From contig NC_088962.1 of assembly GCF_010111755.1 (NCBI RefSeq), positions 496,001-560,000 on the forward strand: DNA of 64,000 bases. The letters run 5' to 3'. This document shows positions 30,975 through 40,639 of this stretch, in pieces. The notes under the pieces are model-generated. The model ran no database searches, was not told the origin of the DNA, and saw only the letters and a program-made list of their open reading frames with translations. Position numbers and translations under genes: made by a program. Numbering within the stretch: the first letter of the stretch is position 1; each line of letters begins with the position of its first letter. This DNA comes from Nakaseomyces glabratus (Eukaryota > Ascomycota > Saccharomycetes > Saccharomycetales > Saccharomycetaceae).

Positions 30975-33326
30975 ATGACGTCTCAAGCAATTCAGTTGAT
31001 AGACGTTAACAAAGAATACAATAAGGAGAGTCTTGAGTATTTCAAGCAATGTGTTGGCACTAGGGATGTTGGGTTTAACTACCATGTAATTTCAGTGTTT
31101 GGATCTCAATCGAGTGGTAAGTCGACTCTGTTAAATATACTTTTCAATACTCAGTTTGACACTATGGATGCGCAGGTTAAGAGACAGCAGACCACTAAGG
31201 GTATTTGGCTTGCACATACGCAGAATGTCAATAACCACAAGTCCACCACTGATACTGATTCTGACTATTTCATATTGGATGTGGAAGGTTCTGATGGTGC
31301 CGAAAGAGGTGAGGATCAGGATTTTGAAAGGAAAGCGGCGCTATTCGCCATCTCTGTATCTGAAGTTCTGATTGTAAATATGTGGGAACAGCAAATTGGT
31401 CTATACCAAGGCAATAACATGGGTCTCCTGAAGACTGTTTTTGAGGTCAACCTATCGTTATTTGGCAAGCGTGGTAATGACCACAAAGTTTTACTATTGT
31501 TTGTCATAAGAGACCATGTTGGTGTCACACCATTGAAGAGCTTACAAGAATCTTTGATCACTGAACTAGAACAAATTTGGAGTGAACTGAATAAACCTAC
31601 TGGATGTGAGGAAACTACGTTATACGATTTCTTTGATCTGGAGTTTAAAGGTTTGGGCCATAAGTTGCTACAGGAAGAGCAATTTTATGATGACGTCAAG
31701 TCTTTAGGTGATTCTTTTATTGATTCCGAATCTAATGAGTATCTCTTGAAACCAAATTACCACCACAAGTTACCTATTGATGGTTGGAACATGTATGCCG
31801 AACAGTGCTGGGAGCAAATAGAAAATAACAGGGATTTGGATTTACCAACACAACAAATACTGGTAGCCAGATTTAAAACTGAAGATATTGCAAATGAGGC
31901 ATATGCTAAGTTTACAGAGGAATATGAAACAGAGACTGAGAAACGCATCAATGATAAAACTGAGCTAGTTTCGTATTTGAAGAAAATAAAGGATGAGTGC
32001 TTGGGAGAATATGATGAGCATGCTTCAAGATATGCGAAAGCTGTTTACGAAGAGAAGAGAATCGAGCTTGTTGATAAAGTGAACGAAAGGCTTTTCACAA
32101 CTGCATCGAAATACTTGGATATGCTAACTGCAGTATTGCTCACTAAATTGGAGAATGGTATGAAAGAAAAAGAAAACATAAAGCTTCCATTTGAAGACAG
32201 GTATTTAAAGCTATTCAAAGACATTGAGGCTGAGTTTGATGCGGCTATAACTGAATTTTTTTCAAAGGATCTTTTAACTAAAATTAAAGACTTTGAATTA
32301 AAATTTGCCGCAGATGTTCACGAAAAGAAATTGCAGTTAAGAGAGTCAGAACTGAACGCACTTCTTTCGAAAATAAAGAAGCAACTTACTTTAAGGATAA
32401 AGGATGAAGAAATTGAATTATTATCGAAACCTACTCCTGATCTGTGGGACAAAGTTACTGACACTTTTGAAAATATTATGAAGAAGACCTTATCTAGGTT
32501 TGCTACTGGTGAAGGAGAATATGAGTTCAAAATGGGTTTGTCAGAAGATGAAAACAAGAAGCAATACCATGCTATAAGAGCATTTGCATGGACGTTGCTA
32601 GAAACTGTTGTACATGATTATTTGAAGGAAGATACTATTGTTAGTCTTCTCAGAGATAGATTTGAATCCAAGTTCAGATATGATTCTAATGATGTTCCTA
32701 GGTTATGGAAGAACGAAGATGAGATTGATCAATCCTTCAGAGTAGCCAAAGAGCATGCATTAGAGATACTAGATATCTTAACTCTTGCTGTTAAGACTGA
32801 TGGTACTGAAGTTATCCCTGATGCATTTGAAGATGAGCCAAACGAAGGTTTGATTTATGATGACAGCCACGATGTTTATCACAGTAATCGATTTGCTCAT
32901 ATTCTTAATGAAACGCAAAAGGAAAAGGTACAACAACAGTTTAGAAGACAAATAAACGTTACTGTATTAGATTGCAAGAGATCAATTGTAACTTCTTCTA
33001 CTCATATTCCTATATGGATTTATGCTGTTATAGTAGTGTTGGGATGGAATGAATTCATGATTGTCATTAGGAATCCATTATTTGTCACTCTTGCCTTGCT
33101 GTCCATAGTGTCATTTTATTTCATTCAAAAATTTGGTTTGTGGGGTCCAGTAATGAATGTGGTTAACACTGCATTAGGAGAGAGCAGAACCACTATTAAG
33201 GAAAAACTAAGACAATTTGTTCTTGAAGAGCATGAATTGAAGAAAACCGCGAAAGTTGAGGAGGAGATAGAATTACAAGATTTGAGTAAAAACAGTTCTA
33301 GTTCAGGGAACGAGGACTCTGACTAA
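30975..33326 (+). CDS. SEY1: Atlastin-like dynamin GTPase Sey1, ER membrane fusion
   Basis: 783 residues from the ATG at 30975 (S. cerevisiae Sey1 776). P-loop GSQSSGKST at residues 43-51, switch region TTKGIWLAH, G3 DVEGSDGAERGEDQ and the RD-type G4 (VIRDHVG) form the GTPase domain. A long helical bundle follows. Two close hydrophobic segments near 675-715 (IWIYAVIVVLGW and VTLALLSIVSFYFI) form the ER hairpin, and the charged cytosolic tail ends in a Ser/Glu-rich stretch. It drives homotypic ER fusion. The extra 25 codons back to a GTG are not conserved. It converges with SWT1. Confidence 0.96.
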   Translation: MTSQAIQLIDVNKEYNKESLEYFKQCVGTRDVGFNYHVISVFGSQSSGKSTLLNILFNTQFDTMDAQVKRQQTTKGIWLAHTQNVNNHKSTTDTDSDYFILDVEGSDGAERGEDQDFERKAALFAISVSEVLIVNMWEQQIGLYQGNNMGLLKTVFEVNLSLFGKRGNDHKVLLLFVIRDHVGVTPLKSLQESLITELEQIWSELNKPTGCEETTLYDFFDLEFKGLGHKLLQEEQFYDDVKSLGDSFIDSESNEYLLKPNYHHKLPIDGWNMYAEQCWEQIENNRDLDLPTQQILVARFKTEDIANEAYAKFTEEYETETEKRINDKTELVSYLKKIKDECLGEYDEHASRYAKAVYEEKRIELVDKVNERLFTTASKYLDMLTAVLLTKLENGMKEKENIKLPFEDRYLKLFKDIEAEFDAAITEFFSKDLLTKIKDFELKFAADVHEKKLQLRESELNALLSKIKKQLTLRIKDEEIELLSKPTPDLWDKVTDTFENIMKKTLSRFATGEGEYEFKMGLSEDENKKQYHAIRAFAWTLLETVVHDYLKEDTIVSLLRDRFESKFRYDSNDVPRLWKNEDEIDQSFRVAKEHALEILDILTLAVKTDGTEVIPDAFEDEPNEGLIYDDSHDVYHSNRFAHILNETQKEKVQQQFRRQINVTVLDCKRSIVTSSTHIPIWIYAVIVVLGWNEFMIVIRNPLFVTLALLSIVSFYFIQKFGLWGPVMNVVNTALGESRTTIKEKLRQFVLEEHELKKTAKVEEEIELQDLSKNSSSSGNEDSD

Positions 33327-33528
33327 TTAAAATCATTTAAGACAATATCTGAAAATAATGCTTACGAATATATTAGGCACTATGCAAAATTCGTAAATTT
33401 TTATAAGGTTGTTCTAGTTTAGCCATATACAGGTTCTATATCATATTTATCAATGAACGTTATTAACCACGGTTTGTTTCTAGTACCATTTCGATTACAA
33501 CTCTACTTGCATCTATGCATGCTTTAAT

Positions 33529-34773
33529 CTAGACCAAGTCTATATATTGTTTCCATTCAGCTATTGCAGCTTGCACAACATGTTGGTCATTTTCACCAAG
33601 ATCTCTGTTCAGCTTTAAAAGAATTCCTTCCCAAAAACCAAGAAAAGTGTTCAAATCTGAGCTACTGTTAGGTACTGTTACCATTTGACTTGGCAATTCT
33701 TTCCAATCCTCTTTTCTCATTGAGTTTCTATCAAAATAATCGGAAAATACGGACAACCAGAATTTTGATATTACTCTTGCAACGTCATTCAAGTCTTTCA
33801 TGTTCTTAGGGTCATAATTTATTGCTATTATATCTTCGCCATATGATTTATTCATAATGTGGTCTACGATTGTAATCACCATTGCCTGTATATCATTAAA
33901 TATCTTATTAGCCACTTCATGAAAGTCCAATTTAGAGAATTGAGGGGACGGGGTAGCATTTCCAAGGGAGATGCTTTCTGAGTAAGCCATTTGAGAGATC
34001 AATTGTGCTGTCATACCTGGTCTGTATGATACTGTCAACATACCTTCGCTTAGTGCTTTCGCACACAAGTTTTTGTCATTCGATAAAAGGATTACAAGTT
34101 TGTGATTAAGCTTCTGTTGTAGATAAAGGCAGCAGTCTAAGATAGCGTCATCTTTCGAGGCACTTGGGTTAATACGCTCCTTTAATCTTTGGCCTACCAG
34201 CCCAGATGATCTATCACCCAAATTCTTAAACAGCCATTCGTTAGCGTGTCTTGCAAGCTTGGCAATACTCTTGTCAGACGCCAGTTTCAGACCATCCAGT
34301 TCTCTCACGGTGGTGATAGGCGCTACTATAATGTGATTGAACTGGCCAGCAAGCTTCCTCAGCTCTTCTAATGTATTCAGATGGGATATCAGGAAATTGG
34401 TGTCCACTACAAACACGGTCTTGTCGGTAGAAACATCCTGTTCGCTGAGCATCGACTGTGGAATAGTGTAGCTCTGCGGTGATATGGGGTCAACAGCCAT
34501 TCTTTGTTCGGCCAAGTAGTTAGAAATGGACTCTATTTGAACTTCACTTACCACATCAGACATCTCGAAGTCCTGGTCGCCATCTGTATCAAGTATAAGT
34601 TGTTCTGGTACAGCATTGTCCTCTGGGTGTGGTGTAGCAGGTCCCTGCCTTTCAGGTCCCTGCCTTTCAGGTCCCTGCCTCTCTTGTCTGTTTTGTGGTG
34701 TGGGCTCGAGGCCTGCTTGCCTCTCTATATCTGCAACTGTGTACTTAGCATTGCCGTGTTTTGACTTGAGCAT
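33529..34773 (-). CDS. SWT1: PIN-domain endoribonuclease Swt1
   Basis: 414 residues (S. cerevisiae Swt1 458). The PIN domain begins at TVFVVDTNFLISHL (about 120-133), with the catalytic Asp in VDTN. Further acidic residues lie in TTVRELDGLK, KDDAILDCC and LLSNDKNLCAKAL. Yeast Swt1 degrades defective pre-mRNPs near the nuclear pore. The N-terminal part is low complexity with a three-copy RQGPE repeat (residues about 30-45) coded by a 15-bp minisatellite. The ATG at 34773 starts MLKSKHGNAKY, which fits the family. Positioned as YOR166C. Confidence 0.9.
   Translation of the reverse strand: MLKSKHGNAKYTVADIERQAGLEPTPQNRQERQGPERQGPERQGPATPHPEDNAVPEQLILDTDGDQDFEMSDVVSEVQIESISNYLAEQRMAVDPISPQSYTIPQSMLSEQDVSTDKTVFVVDTNFLISHLNTLEELRKLAGQFNHIIVAPITTVRELDGLKLASDKSIAKLARHANEWLFKNLGDRSSGLVGQRLKERINPSASKDDAILDCCLYLQQKLNHKLVILLSNDKNLCAKALSEGMLTVSYRPGMTAQLISQMAYSESISLGNATPSPQFSKLDFHEVANKIFNDIQAMVITIVDHIMNKSYGEDIIAINYDPKNMKDLNDVARVISKFWLSVFSDYFDRNSMRKEDWKELPSQMVTVPNSSSDLNTFLGFWEGILLKLNRDLGENDQHVVQAAIAEWKQYIDLV
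34638..34682. repeat. 15-bp minisatellite in SWT1, three copies
   Basis: The unit CAGGTCCCTGCCTTT occurs at 34638-34652 and 34653-34667, with a third copy at 34668-34682 differing by one base. The period is a multiple of three, so it adds or removes five residues (GPERQ) per copy without changing the frame. Confidence 0.9.
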
Positions 34774-35243
34774 TTGGTGTTGTCCTGAGACTACTTTGTG
34801 GCCGGTTTTGTATCAAATTTCAGCTATTGTAGTGAAATACCTTGCTAGTTTGGTATGAGCTGAAAAATGGGAATTGTGGGATGGGGAAGATATCGATTGT
34901 TAAGTACGTCCTTATACAGTTACATGCATTTCTAATATATATAAATTAAAAAAATTAGTTTGTATAGTGTGTTTTGTCCTTTTCCATCACTTGGGATGCC
35001 AGGTATGTAATCGAGGTTGTGCGGCGAATATAAAGAAGAAGAATGCTAGAGCGTCATTCGCAAGACCTCCCCTTTCTTCTTTACCCATTCAGCCCGCCAT
35101 CCAAAAGCAGAGATCCCAGTAGGCCATAACCATTAAAAGGAAAGCAGAACACGTAGAACACATAAAACACATAGAACACATAGAACGCGGAGCAAAGATC
35201 TCCCCATACATAGAAGAAACTGACGTGGACCCAGTTCCCATTC
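34774..35243. other. Intergenic: SWT1 promoter and RPS28A 3' region
   Basis: 470 bases with both genes on the minus strand. It contains a five-unit 9-bp tandem array (35146-35190) within 100 bases of the RPS28A stop, so probably in its 3' UTR. No RNA gene. Confidence 0.65.
35146..35190. repeat. 9-bp tandem array in the RPS28A 3' region
   Basis: Five consecutive 9-mers on the AGAACACAT theme: AGAACACGT, AGAACACAT, AAAACACAT, AGAACACAT, AGAACGCGG. On the mRNA strand this reads as repeats of ATGTGTTCT. It starts 54 bases past the RPS28A stop codon. Confidence 0.9.
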
Positions 35244-35447
35244 TTAACGCAAACGACGAGCTTCACGTTCGGATTCCATTAGAACCAAGATGTCGTTCTC
35301 TCTAACTGGACCCTTGACGTTTCTGACAATGGTACGAGAGGTGTCTTCCAAGAACTCAACACGGACCTGGGTAACACCACCACGAGAGCCAGTTCTACCT
35401 AGAACCTTAATAACTCTGGCCAAAGTAACAGGAGTCTTGTTATCCAT
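35244..35447 (-). CDS. RPS28A: Cytosolic small-subunit ribosomal protein eS28
   Basis: 67 residues, the exact family length. The sequence [22 protein letters not shown] and the ending SEREARRLR are nearly invariant in eukaryotes. It lies near the mRNA exit on the 40S head. There is no intron. In S. cerevisiae there are two copies, and the Rps28b protein binds its own mRNA 3' UTR with Edc3 to trigger decay. The copy here sits at the YOR167C position. It shares a 323-base divergent promoter with GLN4. Confidence 0.98.
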   Translation of the reverse strand: MDNKTPVTLARVIKVLGRTGSRGGVTQVRVEFLEDTSRTIVRNVKGPVRENDILVLMESEREARRLR

Positions 35448-35770
35448 CTTTTCGTTCCTTTTCTTTTAATCTATTGTCAAGTGTCTAACAAATATTTCCT
35501 TGGCGGTGTCAAAGAAGATCAGTTAGAGGACGGCGTCTTGTACCGCCCATGAGAAAGTAAAATTTTTCACTTCCAGCGAACGCATCGCTTTATATACTTT
35601 TTCCCAATTGAAAAAAGTTTGCGTCGGTTTCGTCAGTTGTGTCTGAAAAATTTCCCAAAAAAAAAATTTGGCGGGTCGATGAGATGGGCTTATTAGGGCA
35701 TTAACTGTAGTTGTTGGGACTATTTGGGGTGGTAGCTGTTGTCTTTGGCTTGGATACAGGGGCATCAGCG
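35448..35770. promoter_or_regulatory. Divergent promoter of RPS28A and GLN4
   Basis: 323 bases. RRPE-type boxes: TGAAAAATTTT on the minus strand at 35559-35569 and TGAAAAATTTC on the plus strand at 35644-35654. A TATATA stretch lies near 35591, and a poly-A tract (35658-35667) marks likely nucleosome-depleted DNA. I see no consensus Rap1 site. Both genes serve translation, so shared growth control is plausible. Confidence 0.5.
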
Positions 35771-38158
35771 ATGTCTTTGGAGAAGTTTGGGTACGAGGAG
35801 GCGAAGATCAAGGAGATTACCAAGAATCAGAAGATTCTGAGTGAGTTGGAGAAGCTTTTGGGCGAGGTCCAGGTCGGGGAGTTGGACAAGACGCAGAGGG
35901 CTATATTGCACCAGTTTGCGACGCTACTGGCCAAGCGGAAGGATGCCGGTGAGGTGAGCACTGCTCTGGTTGTGGAGAATGTTGTGAACGGTGGTATCAA
36001 GACCAACTTGCAGATAGACGCTGCGTTCAAGTATGTGGTGGCACACCCGGATGTGGACCAGGAGACGCTGGCCGCCGAGGCTGGTATTGGTGTGCATGTC
36101 GGCGAGGAGGATGTCAGACGCAAAGTTGTGGAGTATATCGAGAGCAACAAGAGCAAGATTGAAGAGCAGAGATACAAGCTTGTGCCAGGGATCATGGCGG
36201 ATGTCAAGAAGATGCCAGAGTTGAAGTGGGCTGAACCACGTTTGTTCAAGCCTATCATTGATGAAGAGATCCTGAAGGCCATTGGTCCTAAGGACGAGAG
36301 AGATGTGGTCAAGAAGCAGCCTAAGGCAAAGAAGAATGCCAAGAAGGATGACAGTGGCGACAAGAGCTCTGATTCAAAGGGTGAGAAGAGAACCATGTTC
36401 ACTGAAGGTTTCCTAGGTGACCTGCACAAAGTCGGTGAGAACCCACAAGCTTACCCTGAGTTGATGGCAGAACACTTGAAAGCCACTGGTGGCAAAGTCC
36501 ACACCAGATTCCCACCTGAGCCAAATGGTTACTTACATATCGGTCATTCCAAGGCTATCATGGTCAACTTCGGTTACGCCAAGTACCACGACGGTGTGTG
36601 CTACTTGAGATTTGACGATACCAATCCAGAAGCTGAAGCCCCAGAGTACTTTGAGTCCATTAAGAGAATGGTTTCGTGGCTGGGCTTTAAGCCATGGAAG
36701 GTTACGTACTCCAGTGATTACTTCGATAAGCTGTACGAATTGGCTGAGGTTTTAATAAAGAATGGCAAGGGTTACGTTTGTCACTGTACTGCTGAAGAAA
36801 TCAAGCGTGGTCGTGGTATCAAAGAGGATGGTACTCCAGGTGGTGAAAGACATGCCTGCAAACACAGAGATCAGAGTGTAGAAAAGAACTTGGAAGAATT
36901 CAGAGCTATGAGAGATGGTAAGTACAAGCCAGGTGAAGCTATTCTGAGAATGAAGCAAAACCTAGAATCTCCATCTCCACAGATGTGGGATTTGATTGCC
37001 TACAGAGTGCTAAACGCTCCACATCCAAGAACTGGTACCAAATGGAAGATTTACCCAACATACGATTTCACACACTGTTTGGTTGATTCTTTCGAAAACA
37101 TCACACACTCTCTATGTACTACTGAATTTTACTTATCGAGGGAGAGTTATGAATGGCTATGTGACCAGGTTCACGTCTTTAGACCAGCACAGAGAGAGTA
37201 TGGTCGTCTAAACATCACCGGTACGGTTTTATCCAAGCGTAAGATTGCTAAGCTTGTTGATGAACATTTCGTTAGAGGTTGGGATGACCCAAGATTATTT
37301 ACTTTGGAAGCCATTCGTAGACGTGGTGTTCCACCAGGTGCAATCTTATCTTTCATCAATACACTTGGTGTCACAACAAGCACAACCAATATTCAAGTTG
37401 TTAGATTTGAGAGCGCAATCAGAAAGTACTTGGAAGATTCTACTCCAAGATTGATGATGATTCTTGATCCAATTGAGGTCGTTGTTGAAAACCTACCAGA
37501 GGACTATGAAGAACTTGTTACTATTCCATACAGAGCTGGTACCAAAGAATTCGGTGACAGAAATGTCCCATTCACTAATAAGTTTTACATTGAAAGGGCA
37601 GATTTCTCCGAAAATACAGAAGACAAGGAATTCTTCAGACTTACTCCAAACCAACCGGTTGGTTTGATTAAAGTTCCATACACTGTTTCTTTCAAGAGTG
37701 TTGAGAAGGATGCTGATGGTAAGATCACTAGAATTCATGTTAAGTACGATAATGAAGACAAGCCAGTGAAGCCAAGAACTTACATCCAATGGGTTCCTAT
37801 CTCCAAGAAGTACAACTCCCCAGTACGTGTTTCTGAAACCAGAGTTTATAACCAACTCTTCAAGTCTGAAAATCCATCCGCTCATCCAGATGGTTATTTG
37901 AAAGACATCAACCCTGAAAGTGAGGTCATTTATGATAAGTCTGTCATTGAACATAATTTCGACCACGTTATCAAGAACTCCCCATGGGTTGTTGATTCCG
38001 TTAAGAATTCTGAATTTTATGTTAAAGAAGATAAGTCCGGAAAGGAAATTTGTAGATTCCAGGCTATGAGAGTTGGTTACTTCACTCTTGACAAGGAGAG
38101 CACTGATGATAAGATCATTCTAAATAGAATTGTCTCCCTAAAAGACAACACTAAATAA
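35771..38158 (+). CDS. GLN4: Cytosolic glutaminyl-tRNA synthetase
   Basis: 795 residues from the ATG at 35771 (S. cerevisiae Gln4 809). The appended N-terminal domain (about 1-190) ends in a Lys-rich linker. The catalytic core follows, with the HIGH-type signature PPEPNGYLHIGHSKA (about 245-260) and the KMSKS-type VLSKRKI near 486. The anticodon-binding barrels make up the last ~230 residues. It charges tRNA-Gln in the cytosol. The frame is open upstream to a TTG at 35711; that 20-residue extension is hydrophobic and not mitochondrial-presequence-like. Codons in the first ~600 bases are richer in G/C than later ones. Confidence 0.97.
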   Translation: MSLEKFGYEEAKIKEITKNQKILSELEKLLGEVQVGELDKTQRAILHQFATLLAKRKDAGEVSTALVVENVVNGGIKTNLQIDAAFKYVVAHPDVDQETLAAEAGIGVHVGEEDVRRKVVEYIESNKSKIEEQRYKLVPGIMADVKKMPELKWAEPRLFKPIIDEEILKAIGPKDERDVVKKQPKAKKNAKKDDSGDKSSDSKGEKRTMFTEGFLGDLHKVGENPQAYPELMAEHLKATGGKVHTRFPPEPNGYLHIGHSKAIMVNFGYAKYHDGVCYLRFDDTNPEAEAPEYFESIKRMVSWLGFKPWKVTYSSDYFDKLYELAEVLIKNGKGYVCHCTAEEIKRGRGIKEDGTPGGERHACKHRDQSVEKNLEEFRAMRDGKYKPGEAILRMKQNLESPSPQMWDLIAYRVLNAPHPRTGTKWKIYPTYDFTHCLVDSFENITHSLCTTEFYLSRESYEWLCDQVHVFRPAQREYGRLNITGTVLSKRKIAKLVDEHFVRGWDDPRLFTLEAIRRRGVPPGAILSFINTLGVTTSTTNIQVVRFESAIRKYLEDSTPRLMMILDPIEVVVENLPEDYEELVTIPYRAGTKEFGDRNVPFTNKFYIERADFSENTEDKEFFRLTPNQPVGLIKVPYTVSFKSVEKDADGKITRIHVKYDNEDKPVKPRTYIQWVPISKKYNSPVRVSETRVYNQLFKSENPSAHPDGYLKDINPESEVIYDKSVIEHNFDHVIKNSPWVVDSVKNSEFYVKEDKSGKEICRFQAMRVGYFTLDKESTDDKIILNRIVSLKDNTK

Positions 38159-38417
38159 TTAGTCTTGTAATATAAGCTAGCATTACGAGTAACGTACTAT
38201 TGCATAAATATGATCATGTTAAGTATAGACTATAATTTAGACTACTCTGTATATATACATGCGTTAAATATATTTGTTCAGTAAATCTAATATGTCGTGC
38301 ATAAAGGAAATTTAAATCAGCCCAATATAAAAGGAATGTATGTAGTGGAACTCAAATAGGGAGTATCATGCTAGAATATGTAAAATGGGGAGCCAGTGTA
38401 GATTCTTATGTGCATCT

Positions 38418-40100
38418 TTATGGTAGTTTCGTATCAGCACATAGCATATCGAAGTCAGTATCAATATATTTACCATTCCTCAGTAATGTTTTACACAGCT
38501 TTGGTAATACTTCAACCTGTAGTGGTTTACAAGGGAATCTCTCACCATCTATTGAGATTAGACTGTTTTCTATCTTTGGAATAATCTTATAGGCCAAAAC
38601 TTTACTGTGAATAACTTCTGAATCGAGAACATGCTCTCCTTTATCAATCGACAACAATATAGGAAAGGATTTAGCAACAGGTAAGTTGGCTTTCATTATG
38701 ATCATATCGAATGTACCATCCGCTGGTAGTGCGGCGGGGAAGAACTTTGTGTTTGCAGCTACGTAAGGCATCTTTCCAGTGTAAAAAACTGACAAATTAT
38801 TACCTATTTCGTCATCAAGTTTGACCCAATCATTAGGGATGCCATCTTCAACAGGATACTTGATCCTGAGATTTTCTTCTGTAATATTCTCCACCGGTAT
38901 ACCAGAATCGGAGCTCTCAGTATCCGTTTCTGTAATGAGATTTTCGAACTCCAAATATTGTGTGGTTTTATTTTTGGTGTAATGTACAGACAGTTCTCTT
39001 TTGGATTGAGCCGCATATTTTACATAGATATCGCATGGATAGCATTTCTTCTGTAGAACGTTAAATGCCACGCCAATGTCAAACCTTAGAGGGCCCATCC
39101 ATCTTATAAACTCAGTATTAATATCAGATTCAGCGATCACACCATATGTTTGGCTTAGAAACGACAATTTAGGTTCAGGATCTTCGGAGTCAGGTTGAGT
39201 ACATAGCATTAAATCAATCCTGGACTCGACAGACTTCACAAGGCATAGCGCGGCAAACGATGGGTTGTCTGTCCAATGACAAGATATACTCATGGCGTTA
39301 CCTGATCCACAAGGCAATTGTGTTACTGTAATTTTATTAAAAGCATCCACTTTATCTTCTCTCATGTATAATCCGTTAATAACTTCATATGGTACACCAT
39401 CCCCTGAAGCGCAAGCAATAGTGTCGAATTCCTCTAGGTCTATCTCTCGTGCAATATCAGTTGCATGCCTGGAGTACTTAGTCTCCATTAATTCAAAGGA
39501 GCATTCACTAGCGATCAATATTGGTTCAATTCTCTTTTTGAATATATGCATTGCTTTGCCTTTACCACCGTGTGGATTAATTATGACAAGAATTGATCTA
39601 TTTCTCTTGACATTTTGATAACTTTTCTCTATTATCAATTCCACCAAGTCTGGGTTCTCATGAGCCATTGGTACATAATCAATCTGTAACGGCACTGTGC
39701 AAGGAACCACATGGTGGTCCTTCATGCATGCGTAAGTCAAGTCAATGTACCGTTGATGCCCTATACCGTGCAGCAACCCCTCAGTTTCGTGAGTCTGTGA
39801 ATTAGCGCTTGAATCCCTGTAGCGGGCACCCAGAATCCTGCCAAAGGGAATAGTATCGGAAACTGTCGGTGCTTCAGCGATGTCCTCATCCATGGAGAAG
39901 GTGGAATTGTCCGGGTCTAAAGAGAGTTCTGCGTCATTGACTCCCAACGGTGCACAGCAAGATAAGAAACACCCACCGAGAATGGAGGATAACCCCTGTG
40001 GTTTATGAACCACTTCAGGACAGCAAAACCCTCTGGTCTGAGACTTAATCTTTATACCGGCATCAGTGACTGTGGCCCTCACAGCAACTTCATGTCTCAT
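38418..40100 (-). CDS. LCB4: Sphingoid long-chain base kinase
   Basis: 560 residues (S. cerevisiae Lcb4 624, Lcb5 687). The diacylglycerol-kinase-type nucleotide site NPHGGKGKAMHIF is at about 168-180. The SGDGVPYEVINGL motif follows at about 230-242, and a C-terminal catalytic segment with a DGTFDMIIMK-type motif near 460. It phosphorylates phytosphingosine and dihydrosphingosine, controlling ceramide/LCB balance at ER and plasma membranes. A Cys-rich patch (GGCFLSCCAP, about 42-51) could be palmitoylated, as Lcb4 is in yeast. It occupies the YOR171C position and diverges from YRM1. Confidence 0.94.
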   Translation of the reverse strand: MRHEVAVRATVTDAGIKIKSQTRGFCCPEVVHKPQGLSSILGGCFLSCCAPLGVNDAELSLDPDNSTFSMDEDIAEAPTVSDTIPFGRILGARYRDSSANSQTHETEGLLHGIGHQRYIDLTYACMKDHHVVPCTVPLQIDYVPMAHENPDLVELIIEKSYQNVKRNRSILVIINPHGGKGKAMHIFKKRIEPILIASECSFELMETKYSRHATDIAREIDLEEFDTIACASGDGVPYEVINGLYMREDKVDAFNKITVTQLPCGSGNAMSISCHWTDNPSFAALCLVKSVESRIDLMLCTQPDSEDPEPKLSFLSQTYGVIAESDINTEFIRWMGPLRFDIGVAFNVLQKKCYPCDIYVKYAAQSKRELSVHYTKNKTTQYLEFENLITETDTESSDSGIPVENITEENLRIKYPVEDGIPNDWVKLDDEIGNNLSVFYTGKMPYVAANTKFFPAALPADGTFDMIIMKANLPVAKSFPILLSIDKGEHVLDSEVIHSKVLAYKIIPKIENSLISIDGERFPCKPLQVEVLPKLCKTLLRNGKYIDTDFDMLCADTKLP

Positions 40101-40639
40101 AACGCTACTGGCAACACGTCTCCTATTAATACTCCGAAACAGAACTGTGACCCACTGCCAAAATATAAGTTGGGATGCTTACTCTTGAAATATTGTTATG
40201 ATTACATACAACAGTACCAGCTGATCAGCTAACATAGCACTTGCGTGGCAGAGGCCCAATTGAGCAACCATCAGGGCAATCCAGGGACAAGCTCCGGGGA
40301 AGCCATCTCCACTGATTACCGGACCCTGACTTCTGAGGGCTCTACTTCGTTGCTAATTAGTTGAGTCGGAATTGCAGCATCCTCTTGATTACTTTTTACA
40401 CTTTCCTGGTCTAAATTTAGTCTAATTTTCAGATAAACTCTTGCTTTCTATGGTTGCGATGAGCTAAATTTTCCACTTTTCAGCCTATAGGGACAGCTAT
40501 CACTGGATTGATAAGGTCATTATTGGAGAGAGAGAGAGAAGGCGGCTTGGACTTTATGGCTAGGAGGTGATTATTTAAAGAGGCTGTTGGTTGATTTTTA
40601 AATTGCCACTTACATTGAGATAGAGTGGCTGCGGATAAG
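40101..40639. other. Intergenic: divergent promoter of LCB4 and YRM1
   Basis: 539 bases. It holds a GA dinucleotide run at 40526-40540 and a TCCGGGGAA box at about 40292 that is one base off the CCG(C/T)GG-type Yrr1 element. A TATTTAAAG stretch lies near 40567. No gene or RNA seen. Sites are weak. Confidence 0.5.

Noticed and set aside
35711..35770. In-frame non-ATG (TTG) extension of GLN4 as a possible organellar isoform
   Set aside because: The 20 residues are hydrophobic without arginines or an amphipathic pattern, so it does not look like a mitochondrial presequence.
40287..40296. TCCGGGGAA as a Yrr1 response element upstream of YRM1
   Set aside because: The fifth base is G where the element needs C or T. 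Kept only as a remark.
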